From: Mercurialis annua
Lineage: Eukaryota > Streptophyta > Magnoliopsida > Malpighiales > Euphorbiaceae
Direction: 5' to 3'
Assembly: GCF_937616625.2 (NCBI RefSeq)
Contig: NC_065571.1
Coordinates: 4,218,501-4,282,500, forward strand
DNA length: 64,000 nucleotides
Shown one piece after another: positions 25,685 to 38,026 of the stretch (position 1 is the stretch's first letter; every line of letters starts with the position of its first letter). Both the position numbers and the translations under genes were made by a program. Under the pieces are notes generated by a model, which saw nothing but the letters and a program-made list of their open reading frames with translations, had not been told where the DNA came from and searched no databases.

Positions 25685-28600
25685 TTAGTTTTGATGCTGC
25701 AAGAATTATAATATTACCTTGAATTTCTCGAATATTGTGACTAGTCTCATGTATTGGTCTCTTGCTGCAGGATCACAAACCATTGACTGGACTGTTTCTA
25801 GAGCTTTTTCAACTCCAGCAGACTTCTGTTCGCGGCTAATTCTCAGAAACTCGAATTCATCAGTTCTGCCAGTTTCTTTTTTAGCATTTCCAACTGTCTT
25901 CTCTGCACAAAATCCTCGCAAACCAGATCCTCTGCGTCTCCAACGAAGTATTGCCTTCTCAAGAATACTAACAGACCAAATAACTTTCTTGTACTGCTTC
26001 CGCACTTGACGTCCTCTCACATGAGCCTGACATGACCGAGCAGTTGATGTCAGAAGGGAAAAAGAGAATAAGAGAATATTAGGAAGGAAATGAGAAAGAA
26101 AAAATGCAATAATGGAACTGTCATAGCAAGCATGAAATACAAGAACAGCTCAGGAATAGATCAACTAACTATAAATTGCTTGAGAATGTGTGATTTCACC
26201 AATACAAATAGACACATTTTTGAAACTCAGTCGAAATAAAATGGCTGAAAAAGCACCATATATACATCAGTACCTGAATTTTTACTATTCGATTGCGTTT
26301 CTTCAAGAATTCTTTTCTTCCCTTCCAGCCACGAAACTTTTTCTGGATCTTTAGGGCTGCAAAGTGCAAATAATCTTCAAAATGACTCCTCCTTCGATCC
26401 TTGTTGAAAGAACCAAGGGTAGCCAGGTCACGTAGAACTTCACACTCGTCACTTCTATAAGACAATTGGCTATACTGGGAGGACTGTGATCGGTAGGCTG
26501 CTCGTATAAGAGCTGCTGCAAGAGCTGATTTCCGAACAGCAGCAAGAGATCCCTTCAAAGAACGCTCATCTCCTACAACCTCATTTGAATGAAGGGCAAC
26601 TAAAGTTTCTGTGATTTCAGTCGCCTTTTCAGCTGCAATAGTTGCATTAACATTATCCTCTGCATTTTCTTTGATATTTAATGATGATAGGTGCCTAGTT
26701 AAAAATGCTTCAGCCAAATATCCAGCTATTCCTTTATGCCCTTGGGTTGAAGCTAAGTCGGCTGCAATTCTTCCTCCAGGAAATGATGGGGTGGGATCAT
26801 CGACAGCAGTTGGATCCACTCCCAGTCTAACAAGTGCAATGACAGTCTCTTCTCTAAAGGGATCATATATACAAATAAAATGGTAATTTTCAATATACAT
26901 TATAATAAAACCTTATAGACATTCAAATAATTCAATAATAATATCAAACAAAGTGTTCAGAGAAGCTAGAAGAAATATAAACTTGCTATTGTAAGATAAT
27001 ACTCTAACTGTCACATCAAAATGATCTCACAAACCAAACAACTGAAATTGTTTTAACATGAACAAGAACAACAAAAAGAAGAAAACTCAAGGTATCAGTC
27101 TGACCTCCCAAAATATGATGCCCAGTGAAGTGCTGTTCTTCCTTGTGCATCCCTGAAATTGGGATTGATACCGGCAGCAACTATGAGGCCCATGGCCCAG
27201 TCATAGCCAAGGCTAGCAGCCAAATGTATCACTCCTAGGCCATCGGCATCCACCATATTTGATCCTAAACCTCCTTCGTGAAATTTATAGACCAGCCACT
27301 CACAAAGCCTGTCCATTAGCAAATGTTTGATCAATTCATCTCTATAATTGGAGCAATTGCCTTCAGAAGGCATACAACTGTATCTTATCCTTGCCCTTTT
27401 GATCTTACATCCGTTGCAGTCCTCAATGGAGCAGTTCAACCATTTTCTCTCAGGGCCCAAATGTAACAACTTTGCTAGACGCACTTGTAACTGCAGTTCC
27501 TCCTGTTCTATACTTCTTACAAACAGAGAAGCCATATTTGAAGGAGTTTCACGATATTCAAATTCCCTCACCTCACTGCATGCTAGCCTATTCCGGCAGG
27601 TGATGTAGAATGGAACTCTCCCAGAAGTATGTAAAGGGGCTTGACATCTGATAACATTATATGTCAGAACATCAGCAGAAACTTCAATTTCACCAAACAT
27701 ACAGCCCCATTTGCTGTCACTAGAAAACTTCTTGCTTCCCAAAAAAGTACCAACAATTAGAACCTAATAGACAAAACAGAAGGAAAAAAGAAAGCACAAC
27801 TGAGATTATAAATCCATAAATTGAAATCTTAAGTATATACTAAGAAATTAATCTATCCCGATCAGAGAGGAAACAAAAGCCCCAGGAGGTCACACACCTT
27901 TGTTTCAATACCAGAATAACCCCAGTCTGGTGAAAAATCACGAATGCTAAATAACTGTTCCTGAGAAAGTGAAGGACCCAATGATTCAATCTCTAACTGC
28001 ATGTGGTGTGATAAACTGGAAACTTCCTTGTCTTCATTCTCAGCGTCCAGTGGGGTCCAGCAGTAATTGCCAGAGTCTGACGCCATGAATGAATCATCAC
28101 AATCACCACCAATCTCTTTAACCATCCATCTCCCAAAACTATCAAGTTTCTTTAACTCTCCTAATCCACTATCATTTACGCGACCACTTTTCGGTTGGCC
28201 AAGCAAATCAGCCTGTTGAAAGCCAGAACAATTAAGAAATTGGGAAGGAATCAAGTTGAAATCAATGCTCCTGCCAGCAAATTGAATCTCGATTTAAGGT
28301 TAATAATCCACCTCAATTTAAACCTACCCATACCATTAGTATGCTTTTTATATTTAGTTACAGGAAACACGTAAATGAGCAGCAAATCAATTAAGAATCA
28401 CAGTTTCAAAGATAAATATTCTTAAAGAAAGATGATCTGTAGATATCAAACAGCACACCTGAATTGATCTCTGAGGAACTTCTGCCACTGCTTGATCATC
28501 TATTTCAGATATCAATCTACACTCAACAGTCATAGTATCCGGACAATCACTATCTAAGCTGGAATCTGTTAACTTATGAGCAAGAAAGTCAGGTCTGCTA

Positions 28601-31600
28601 TGTTCCCCAACACACAGTTTCTGATCCTGCATGCGAACCACATTTTTGCTAGAGATAGGAGTTTCATTACATACAGAAGACCCGGTGCTTTGACCAATCT
28701 TAGATCCAGTAGGCCATAATCCAGGACTCCTTGATGACATAGAAAATCCTGAAGCAACAAAATCTCAGTGAACATATGTAAGATCCTAAAATTGATCAAA
28801 AAAACACATCAATTAAGAGGCAACAGATACAAGCCTACATGTATAAACAATGAAATTATCTTAAATTATAACCTAAAAATTATAATGTGAAATATGGAGT
28901 CCACATCAAAAGAAACAGGAAAAGAGTGGCTCAGAGGGCCAAAAAGGGACAAACTGCTGTCAACTCTAGGATACTATAAGATATAAGTTGCTCAAAAACC
29001 AAAATTTACAGAAGAATAAAATTATTAGAATTTTGCAGCTGAAACAAATATCAATACGCTGATAAGCCACACACTTTTAGTTTGGATGTAATCAACTACA
29101 CCAACTACAAATAAAATGCAAAATATCTGGAGTAAAAATAAAATAATCATCGACACCCTGCAATGTGCCTTACCATCTACTTCAGTTCCAAGTAAAGAAG
29201 CACCACCAGACAAGGAACCATGGATAGGTTCAAAGGGACAAGTGGCTCCTTGATTATCCCTAGAATGCACATCCTCAAACTCTGAGGATAATGTTTGGCT
29301 GTTCCAATCTATTCTGTTTGGGCTTGATATGTAAGATGTCTGAGCTGTAAAAGCAGGTGAGGCTGTTTGTGCAAAGGAAGGGGCAGAACTGGCTTGAGAG
29401 CTATCAATCCGAGCACTTGGATTTGATAGCAAATGAGATCCACCGGATCTGTATCCCTGCATCAGAAACAAGTTTACAATCCAAGAAATTGTGGCATATT
29501 GTAGTAGTGTGGTATTGTACTTCACAAGTCCTGGGTACAAACAGCAGATTTGCTAGAAAGGTTATGCACAAAGCACAAAAAAAAAAGAAGGAAAAGGGTA
29601 TAAAAGATCTTTGTTGAAGAACATTATCTCAGATTATTCACACACAAAAGCTATATACAATAAATAAATACACATGGGGGTACATAAAAAACAATGGTTA
29701 GTGTAAAGAAATACCTCCTTTACATCTCTATAGTGCACGAGAACAATATGCTCTAAATTCCTGAAAAGGGAGAAATTAAACATGAAAATGTTAAAGTTAC
29801 AAAAGAAAATAGTCAATACTTGAAAAATAGACCGTGCAATCACGAAATGCTTGTCCATAAAAAAATCCCATATTTTCAAGGCTGGCTATCACAATTGAAA
29901 CAACATGAGCAGATCCAAGCAAAATTGAACTTATAAAATCAGAAAAATTGACCATGACACTCACCCATCAAGCATCCAATAAGAACGTCGCTGAAAGTTT
30001 TCGTTATCCTCTCCATGGGCATAGTAACAATGAAGAACATCCACACTACCAGCCTACCAAACCAATAAGAAATCAGACAATTACCAAAATGAGATTATCA
30101 TAGTAAAGATTGCATGCACTATCTTAAACTACATACCAGTAATTACATGGGAACAAACATAAAGATGGTAATCATTACTGTGCCGACACTATGTTAAGGT
30201 TAATCCTTCTCAAGTAGCCTCAATGATGATTGTAAGGTGATTAATGTAGTTTAAATCGCAGCATTTTCTTTACACATAACTTTCCGTAAAACCACTGTAT
30301 AATTGAAACCTAAGTCAACTTATTTGAGGCCCATATTCTCATTCGCTCCAAATCAACCCTTGCATGTTAATAAAAGTTAATAAACCATTTTCAAGAGTAG
30401 GAAATATTTATTTGTTACTTTTAAATCTAAAGAAAGCTATGGATCAGATGAATGCCTGCTAAAGCTATAGATGGAAACAAGAGTGTCAGATTTTGACGAG
30501 GCAGAAAAAAAACATCACTTCCTAAATTTGTAATAGCATTATCACCATCATTCTTTCTTCCACATTTTCTTGAACCAATCTATGTGTAACTTTTAACACA
30601 TATGCTTAGTTTATAGTTAACAGTAGACTCTATTAGACAGTGAGACTTTTTAAAAAGTGGAATAAGCCAATATATTCCATGAGTTATAGGCTTACATGCA
30701 ACACATATTGCACTGCAGTCCCTGGAATTCCTAGTAGCAGATGACTGATGGGTGATCACGCAGGATCAAGTTGGGATGTCGCAATGATTTAAAATGTCCA
30801 CTAAATGTTTTAGTATCAAGCATTACGAAAAAAAGAATAAGCAAATTTGCAACACAAGAAATGGACCTAAAGACAGATGGCCAAAGCCAAAGAGTGGGAA
30901 ATAATGCCAAGAAGACTCCTGTTATACAGCAGTTAGGACTTAGGACTAAGCCCAAAAAAAAAGACGAACTTACAAATAATAAAGTGAACTGCACACCTTC
31001 AACTTTTCATGAGCTTCTTTGACAGTTTTTCCGTCAGTTTTCTTCCTCCATTGGTGGCCATCTTTGCGAAAATATCGCAGTTTTTTTCTATCAAACAGGA
31101 ACAAAGAACCAGCTGAAAGACAAATATAATTTAGTTACAGTTTGCATGTACCAACAGATAAAGTTTAATCTGCATCTCTGTAAGAAGAACAGTAACCAAC
31201 TAATGATATGTGATCACAGAATAACCAACTAAATTTAAGAATTCTCTTTTTTCTTTATCAAAGAATAAGTAATGCCTAACTTTTAGCTGGCAAAATCTAA
31301 TCTATTTATGCTCTACCAAGTGTTGGAAACAAAATTCAGCGCCTAAAAGCTATTGCAAGGGATGATAATAATATTTCTAATTAGTGGCTTGAGCTTGAAA
31401 CTATCATGCTCCAATCCCTACTTTAGCAAAAGATATACAGTTGCAGAAGAAGAAAAGGAAAACCTGGAGGCCTAACAGGTTGCTCTGGAGTTAGCATAAA
31501 CCTTTGATAGTTGCTTAGTATTTCCAGGATTTCGTTAGGCCGAAGCCATCGGCATTTGGCTTCCTCTAATATCTGCTGTAAGTCTGTCAAAATTTCGAAC

Positions 31601-32292
31601 AAATTCAAATGTTTGATACTTACGGCCATGGATGATAAATACCATTTAAACTTCAAAGAATGAATGAAGTAAAAACTAAACTACCAAAAAATTAGTACAC
31701 GTGTTTAAAGGAGATATTTAATTCAACGGAATCCTTTTTAGCAAAGCAAGTGCATCAAAGAAAATGTAAAATTAAGCATCCTAAATTATCCAAAATACAA
31801 TTTAGAGGCAAAAGGAAACAAAAAACGGAGAGAGCCTTATATATTTTCTCCAAACAAATTCTGTAAAATTTTATAGAATTCCTATGAAAGTAATACAGTA
31901 TGTTGCATTATTATGCGTTCAAAAAATTATACAATACAAAAGTAAAGAAATCAATTTAATTACATAAAACAAATGTCTCATATACGAAAAGATAAGAACC
32001 AACGAATTCTTTTATAAAGAACATAGTGTTAAAAAAAGTAATCAATTCTTAATTACAAAATGCAAAAGTAACGCAATTAATGATAGAAAACAAAAACAAA
32101 TGTCTCATACTCGAAAATATACTAACCAATACGAATTTATTCGTAAATGAATACAGTATGTTATGTGTTCAAAAATTATACAGTTCTTGATTACAAAATG
32201 CAAAAATAAAGGCATCAATGATAGTATACAAAATACACGAAAATATACTAACCAAGAGGTTGATTGGAAAGGTATCGTCTACTATCAGCCAT
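25685..32292 (-). CDS. CAMTA: Calmodulin-binding transcription activator (CAMTA)
   Basis: Calcium/calmodulin-responsive transcription factor acting on CGCG-box promoters in stress and immunity genes. Twelve exons: 32292-32253, 31583-31464, 31112-30997, 30053-29965, 29760-29715, 29456-29174, 28748-28459, 28212-27898, 27763-27105, 26853-26274, 26026-25718, 25696-25685, giving 952 residues. The CG-1 DNA-binding domain is at about 8-140 (RWLRPNEI, YFRKDGHQWRKK, HCYYAHGE). The TIG domain starts near 434 (VLIVGTFLGSKK). Ankyrin repeats follow (GVIHLAASLGYDWA, GRTALHWASYFGREE). IQ motifs near 815-870 include ALKIQKKFRGWKGRK and AHVRGRQVRKQYKK, next to the calmodulin-binding helix (ILRWRRRGSGLRGF). 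The last exon encodes only HQN and stop. The N-terminus resembles CAMTA1-3 more than CAMTA4, but the subgroup is not settled. Confidence 0.93.
31916..32253 (-). repeat. Three degenerate tandem copies in CAMTA intron 1
   Basis: Three copies spaced about 126 bases end (on the plus strand) with TAAGAACC at 31993-32000, TACTAACC at 32120-32127 and TACTAACC at 32246-32253. The last is the real exon 1 donor on the minus strand (GGTTAGTA). Shared inner phrases include AATTACAAAATGCAAAA, AACAAATGTCTCATA and CGAAAATATACTAACC. Copies 2 and 3 are closest. Confidence 0.65.
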
Positions 32293-32303
32293 CAGTAACA
32301 AAT

Positions 32304-32312
32304 AAACCCTAA
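32304..32312 (+). promoter_or_regulatory. Telo-box in the CAMTA leader
   Basis: AAACCCTAA lies 12 bases upstream of the CAMTA start codon; a second exact copy is at 32481-32489. The motif is seen; its function is inferred. Confidence 0.4.
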
Positions 32313-33975
32313 ATTTTCATCAGCTAAAAACCTGCAACGTTTTCTTGAACTTTCAGAAAAATTTTAAAAACCTGCCTGCAATATAACAGAAGAAGACGAA
32401 GCAATTCTGATTATATAAACGTAAATGAAGATGAAGAAATGAAACAAAAAAATAGAATGTAGAAATTTTTGGAGAATTGAAAACCCTAATAACAGAGGAA
32501 GAAGAAGAAAAAAAAAGTAACTGAAAGGAGAGAAGTAAGGGAGGGAGAAACAAACCTTGAATTTAACTAATAGAAATGTGTATCAAAAGTCAATGTCTGA
32601 TAGGGTTGTGTCCACATGAATCCAGGACTTGGAATATCTTACGTGGTTTTTTTTTTCTCTAATTATCGGGGTCTTTTTTCCCAAATTTGCTCATTTTTAT
32701 ACTATTACATATATTATTTTTATATATTTTTTAGAAGAGATAATTTTTTATGTGCATTATTACGTCATACAACTAATTCTGTATTTTTCCCATGTTATTC
32801 CAAAATTATAATTTAGAATTTAGAGATATAATTTGTATAATATCAAATTAAAAAAGTAGAATGAATAATTTGTAAATTGTATATGTATTGTTAATTAGTT
32901 TACTATTTACAATTTTAATTTAGATAAATTTATAATTATATTTATTTTTTTAGAAATAATGATTTTAAAAATAAAATATTTTTTTCATCAAAACAAATAA
33001 TTTATATAAATTGTCAACTAATAAAATCAAGTTTAGCCTCTAGATTGCCTTTAAGACTGAAAGAAGCCAGTATCAAAAATAGTTTCATCGATCAAAGGTA
33101 GAATGTTCGTCCTCAACCTTTAGATGATTCACACGAGTTATATAAGAAGTGAATTCTCCCTCTCTCCCCGACTCGCCCCTCCCCCCAATCCCTTTTCCTT
33201 TTAAAATTCTAATTTTAATTAATTTTAACTTTTAATACTTAATTTTACATAATAATCATTTTTACAACTTTTTAAATAATAAAATAATATAGGTAGTTTG
33301 TCAGAGTTGAAATTCATACAAAATTTTGTGTAATTAAAGTTAAATTATTATGAGATTTAAAATTTTAAAAAATAATAATTTATTATAATGAGAAATTCAA
33401 AAATAAAATAAATAATTCATATAAATTGAAAATCTAGATTTGTTTAATAGTTATTACGATATGGAAAAATTATTCGATAAAATCCATAGTAAATACATAT
33501 TTTATTTGATACTTACTAAATAGATGATGATATGGTCTTTTTTTAATGTTTATAAAATACACATAATCCAACTAACATTGAACGACCAATTTCTTTTATC
33601 ATATTTAATGTTATCCATAGCTATAAATATATATAATGTCTACAACTTAAGCTTCAATAATTTGATTAGACATCAATTATATCAATGTTGTTTTTAATAT
33701 AAAAAGGTCATTGCAAATAAACAGTAATATTTCAATTGTTATATTAATAACTTATCAGTTGTAACCCACCCTAGACTGAAAAATTTATATATAACTTGAT
33801 TTAAAAATATATATTTATAATCTATGATTATAGAGCGAGCGACGGTTCAGGAACCGAACTGACTATTGATGAGCAACAAACGGAAAAGAAAAATATCTGA
33901 AAGGTACTAAATTAAAAGAAAGAGAAGCAGCCATTTCAAGATAAAGCAAACAATATACATCATACGAGAATTTGC
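32313..33975. other. CAMTA promoter and spacer to the kinase gene
   Basis: Contains the upstream region of CAMTA (a purine/pyrimidine-rich leader near 32480-32560) and then very AT-rich DNA. The open frames near 32616-32816 are low-complexity and unsupported. A poly-C stretch lies near 33178-33186. I see no gene or clear element. Confidence 0.45.
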
Positions 33976-35109
33976 CTAAACTAATTTTATATCTATCTTT
34001 TGTAAACAAAGCTCATTGAGTAACTCAACAACTTGACTCATCAATGGCCTATCAACTCCTATTTCATCACTACACATAGAAGCAATGCTAAAATACTTTC
34101 TCACATTTTCTTCATCTAATCCTTCCTTCCAAATTTTTGAATCCAATATCTCCATATGTCTCCTTTGCTTCAACATTTTTCTAGCCCACACAATCAACAC
34201 TACCTCCTTACCATCTACAACAACAGGCAAATTGGGCCTTTCTCCGGTCGCTATTTCAATCATTAGTACCCCAAAACTATACACATCCGCCTTCATGGTC
34301 GCTATAGTCACCCCATCCTTGTACTCCGGCGGCATGTACCCCATGGTGCCGGCGACTTGCGTTGAAACGTGGGAATGCGACCCGTCCATTGCACGAGCGA
34401 GCCCGAAATCCGCAATATGGGCTTCAAAATCCATATCTAGTAAAACATTACTAGCTTTAATATCTCTATGAATGATTGGAGTGTCCAGCTGGTGCAAATA
34501 GGCTAGACCCTTGGCTACACCTAACACAACTTTAACCCGAGTCTCCCAAGATAACGGTAATTTAGTTGAATGTTCGTTAATCGACGACATGTCGTGTAGC
34601 CACTGGTCGAGGTTACCTTTCTCAATATACTCATAAATCAAGACTCTGTCAGGACCTGAAGCGCAGTAGCCGAGGATTTGAACTATATTCGGGTGACGTA
34701 GCTTACCTAGGGTTTCCATCTCAGCTCGAAATTCCCGGAAGCCTTGGAAGGCGTTGGGGTCAAGCTTCTTGATGGCGACAGTGACGCCGTCGGAGAGTGT
34801 AGCTCGGTAAACAAAACCGAAGCTGCCGTCGCCGATGATGAGGTCGGGGGAGAAGTTATTGGTAGCGATCTTGAGCTCATCCATGGAGATCCGATTGATA
34901 CAGGGGTCGAACGTAGCGCTCTCATCGACGATTATAGAGGAAGGCTGAGGATTAGGCACCGTCCGTGTCCGGTGGTGGTGGCGGCGGTGATTGTTGCTTG
35001 GCCGGAACGGTTTGGAGGATTTGCAAATGAGACAAATGAAAGCGAATAGAAGCGTGATGAAGAAGAAACTAGCGGCGGCTGCAAGAACTGATTGAGCAGT
35101 TGGATCCAT
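33976..35109 (-). CDS. Receptor-like protein kinase with a transmembrane anchor and no ectodomain
   Basis: A single uninterrupted exon of 377 residues. Residues 9-30 form one hydrophobic segment (LAAAASFFFITLLFAFICLIC). Next come a His/Arg-rich linker (NNHRRHHHRTRT) and a complete Ser/Thr kinase from about residue 88. All catalytic motifs are present: glycine loop GDGSFG (93-98), Lys114 in VAIKK, HRD at 214-216 in HRDIKASN (RD-type, normally activation-loop regulated), DFG at 234-236, and GTMGYMPPEY in the activation segment. The kinase resembles the LRR-X group (EMS1, PSKR, BRI1), but no leucine-rich repeats precede it. It probably acts at the plasma membrane as a partner of other receptors. 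Substrate unknown. The start is the first ATG and directly precedes the anchor. Confidence 0.9.
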   Translation of the reverse strand: MDPTAQSVLAAAASFFFITLLFAFICLICKSSKPFRPSNNHRRHHHRTRTVPNPQPSSIIVDESATFDPCINRISMDELKIATNNFSPDLIIGDGSFGFVYRATLSDGVTVAIKKLDPNAFQGFREFRAEMETLGKLRHPNIVQILGYCASGPDRVLIYEYIEKGNLDQWLHDMSSINEHSTKLPLSWETRVKVVLGVAKGLAYLHQLDTPIIHRDIKASNVLLDMDFEAHIADFGLARAMDGSHSHVSTQVAGTMGYMPPEYKDGVTIATMKADVYSFGVLMIEIATGERPNLPVVVDGKEVVLIVWARKMLKQRRHMEILDSKIWKEGLDEENVRKYFSIASMCSDEIGVDRPLMSQVVELLNELCLQKIDIKLV

Positions 35110-35479
35110 TTTTGTTTACTATAGACATAGAAAATTTGAGTTTCTTTTTCTAGTTAGGGGAAAACTAGGGATTAAGCCGCCATAAAAGGAGGAGGAAAAG
35201 TATGTAAAACGTTAACAGGAATTTTCAGAGAAGACAAAGAGAGAGACTCCATAGCGGCGTCAACGGTTAAAGAGGATGAAGAGTGGGGTAATGATCGTGT
35301 GAAGTGATGTAGATGATACGCTTCAATATAGACCGTTGGATTAAGATAGTGGTATGACTGTGATAATCTGGGTCGTCAGTCAAACAAGTTGGTAAGAGCC
35401 TAACATACACTGTGTTACAGATTCTTTTAACCTTTTCCACCAAACAATAATCGTGCTTGGCGCGTACAAATGGAGATAC
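35110..35479. other. Kinase gene promoter region
   Basis: Leader and promoter of the kinase gene on the minus strand, with a purine-rich tract near 35180-35280. No other feature is recognised. Confidence 0.4.
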
Positions 35480-35488
35480 ATAATTATT

Positions 35489-35835
35489 GGACATAAAGTG
35501 GCAAATTGCTACCTTAACTTGCAAACGATCATCAATTAATACAAATTTTAAATTTATGATCTATTTAATTTTAAATTTAGCTTTTTATTTTTATCAATTT
35601 ATCCTATTTTTAAACTTGATTAGACACATGTTGCTCACCTCAGATAACAATTCGTTACGACTTGACTCTCTTCCTTAGCAGCTACAGATTCTCCGTAAAG
35701 CCATAATGAAATCAATTCCAGACACTTATGTCATGGTTTCTTACGTCGGCAAGACTAAATTGATCATAAAATTAAAATAAAATGTGCTAATTGACAATTG
35801 CTTGTAAGTTGAGGGGCAAATTGCCGCTCAAGTCC
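35489..35835. mobile_element. Small MULE-type MITE with perfect 9-bp target duplication
   Basis: The element begins GGACATAAAGTGGCAAATTG and, on the complement of its right end, GGACTTGAGCGGCAATTTG. Inverted similarity runs about 80 bases (CAACTTACAAGC against TAACTTGCAAACG, then TCAATTA). It is flanked by an exact 9-bp direct repeat, ATAATTATT, at 35480-35488 and 35836-35844. Nine-base target duplications are the hallmark of Mutator-like elements. It has no transposase. Confidence 0.8.
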
Positions 35836-36119
35836 ATAATTATTGTGCAAACAACTTTTTCTTTATCATGCACAAATTGTTTAATTACAAACCCATTAAG
35901 AAATCGAGTTCAAGACTAAAATATTTTCATGACTAATCACGATGCAGACTACCAGACAGCATCTAAATTTCTAATGTACCGACATAACATGTTCAATAAT
36001 TCACATGCAACACTAAAGAGAAGCTACACGCAAAAGGCTGGTCCATATCTCCCGGTGCACATAGCTTAATGCACTAGCACCTCCTTAATGAAAAATCTCT
36101 GTCATTTTAGTATTTCTCA

Positions 36120-38026
36120 TTAGATTTCTCCTTCATGCTTTTGCTCTGCCTTCAATGATTCATCCTAAGGACACAGGACAAGAATGACTTTATTTGTCAT
36201 GCAAAGGTTTCAAAGTTTCAAGTAAGTTAAAAGCGTGGAAGTAGATTTTGCTGACCTTAACACAAATATAAATATAATGAACATCGGGGTTCTTTCCAAG
36301 AGCTGCTTCCACCGAGCTTCCATCGTCATCGAGTGGAACGGGATTTGTCAATTCCCACACTGGATATTGACAGTCTCCCCCTGACAAAAGCTTTTCTGCA
36401 CATTAACAGCCGCAAGATCAAGAGCAGTACAAGTCCATACTTGCTTCCGTTTAGTGTCCACAAAGAAAATCAAACAAAGTTCGTCATTAAACCAAAGCAT
36501 CTCATTGGTCTGCCATATAATGATGAATGCAGGAAAACTGATGCATTATATAGTTTTCACCAATAGAAAGATCATACCGCATTAGGAATTTGTAAGACAT
36601 GTAAATAACAAATCCATTCATTTGGAAATTCTTAGAAATTCTAAGTAACATAAATAACAAATCCATTAATTTGGAAATTTTTGGAAGGCGCTCTGTCAGT
36701 GTCAAGTTTAAGTGGCAGTGAACATTGCTGCTCTATCAAAAAACCAAAACGACAATGTTCTATGGCTTTTTTCTTTTTACACTCCTCAAGTGTTCAGCTT
36801 ACCCACAACAAAAGATGTTATAAACACATAAGATTCGACCAGATCTTTGCGAAGGGATGAAAAAGAGAAGGAAATCTCTTTCTAGATTTGATTACAGTTT
36901 TAAACATCCGAGAAGAAGCAAGAAGTAAATGAACCTATGACATGAAGCGTAATCCTCCATGAGAACGACTCTTTCAACAGGCGCAAGCGATAAAGTGGAG
37001 CTCCATAAGTAACCTGCCATATCAGCAAAGTCAGTCAAAGGAATGAAAGCAAATAAGGCAAGAACGTATCACGATTTGATAGTGTACAACTAAAAGCCAG
37101 AAAAAACAATTGTTATTTACCAGAATGTATACTCCTTTATCCTTGAGGACCCTATAGTGTGGCATCAACTGCTTCAATATATGGTGAACAAGATCAAGAA
37201 GAAAAAACAGAAAATAAAACTACAAAACAACCGGAATAGCGTTGTTTATAGTCTACATTATATCTTACCTCCAAACTTCTTTAAGCATAAGCGTAGCATT
37301 TTGACGCGAAGTATTTCCACACTATAGTAAAAAAAATCGCAGTAAATACATATTCGAATTAAACATAAACAACACTATAAGCAACACAATTAAAGACTTA
37401 CCAAAATAGAGTCTAGAGTTCCTGCAGAAATTACAACCATTAAGAAACAAATTAATTTTCCGCGCACCGCATCAATTAAGTAACTAAAGAGTAAACATTA
37501 ACCTTTATCAATAACAGCATCAAACGAAGCCGTCTGAAAACCGCTCATATCTCGAACATCCATTTGAATATCTACACATCAATTCAGTAAATTAAAACAC
37601 AAGTAACAACAATATCATAAACGGTATAAGCGTTGGGCAACATTCTTCAAATACATTTTAATTGAGGACGGTTAGAATACTTCTTCTGCATAGCTTCAAT
37701 AACCACAGAAGATATATCAATGTTCACCATTTCTTCATATCCGTCCTCCGCCATTCCGTCGCTAAATGCTGCAATCACATTTTTAAACAATCACAAACAA
37801 AGCAAAGTTAAAATAATAGAAAAAGAGGGATCTGAGAAAGAAAGTAACCGGAATTTCCGCATCCGACGATGATGATTCGAGGACGGTGATGACGAGGGAT
37901 GTAGAGATTGATGAGAGGAGCCAACGATGGATACTTTTGGTACCAATCGAACGGTCCTGATTCATTTGCGTATCTATTGTCCCAGTACCATGGTTCACCG
38001 TACGCCTCCGTCGATGATGCCCCCAT
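36120..38026 (-). CDS. SAM-dependent methyltransferase, METTL13/EEF1AKMT4-like
   Basis: Nine exons, 38026-37849, 37768-37655, 37571-37503, 37421-37402, 37321-37269, 37151-37121, 37013-36935, 36395-36256 and 36164-36120, encode 242 residues. The class I methyltransferase fold is clear. The entry motif EPWYWDNRY and FDWYQKY come first, then SAM-binding motif I (IIIVGCGNS, residues 51-59), the acidic motif II region (VNIDISS), post-I MDVRDMSGF, and FDAVIDKGTLDSIL. This layout is that of the N-terminal METTL13 domain and of EEF1AKMT4, which methylate elongation factor eEF1A, so eEF1A is the likely but unproven substrate. Several exons are very short (20 and 31 bases). Its ATG lies 320 bases from that of MED21 on the opposite strand. 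The ATG at 38026 is used; an upstream in-frame TTG is not a start. Confidence 0.88.
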
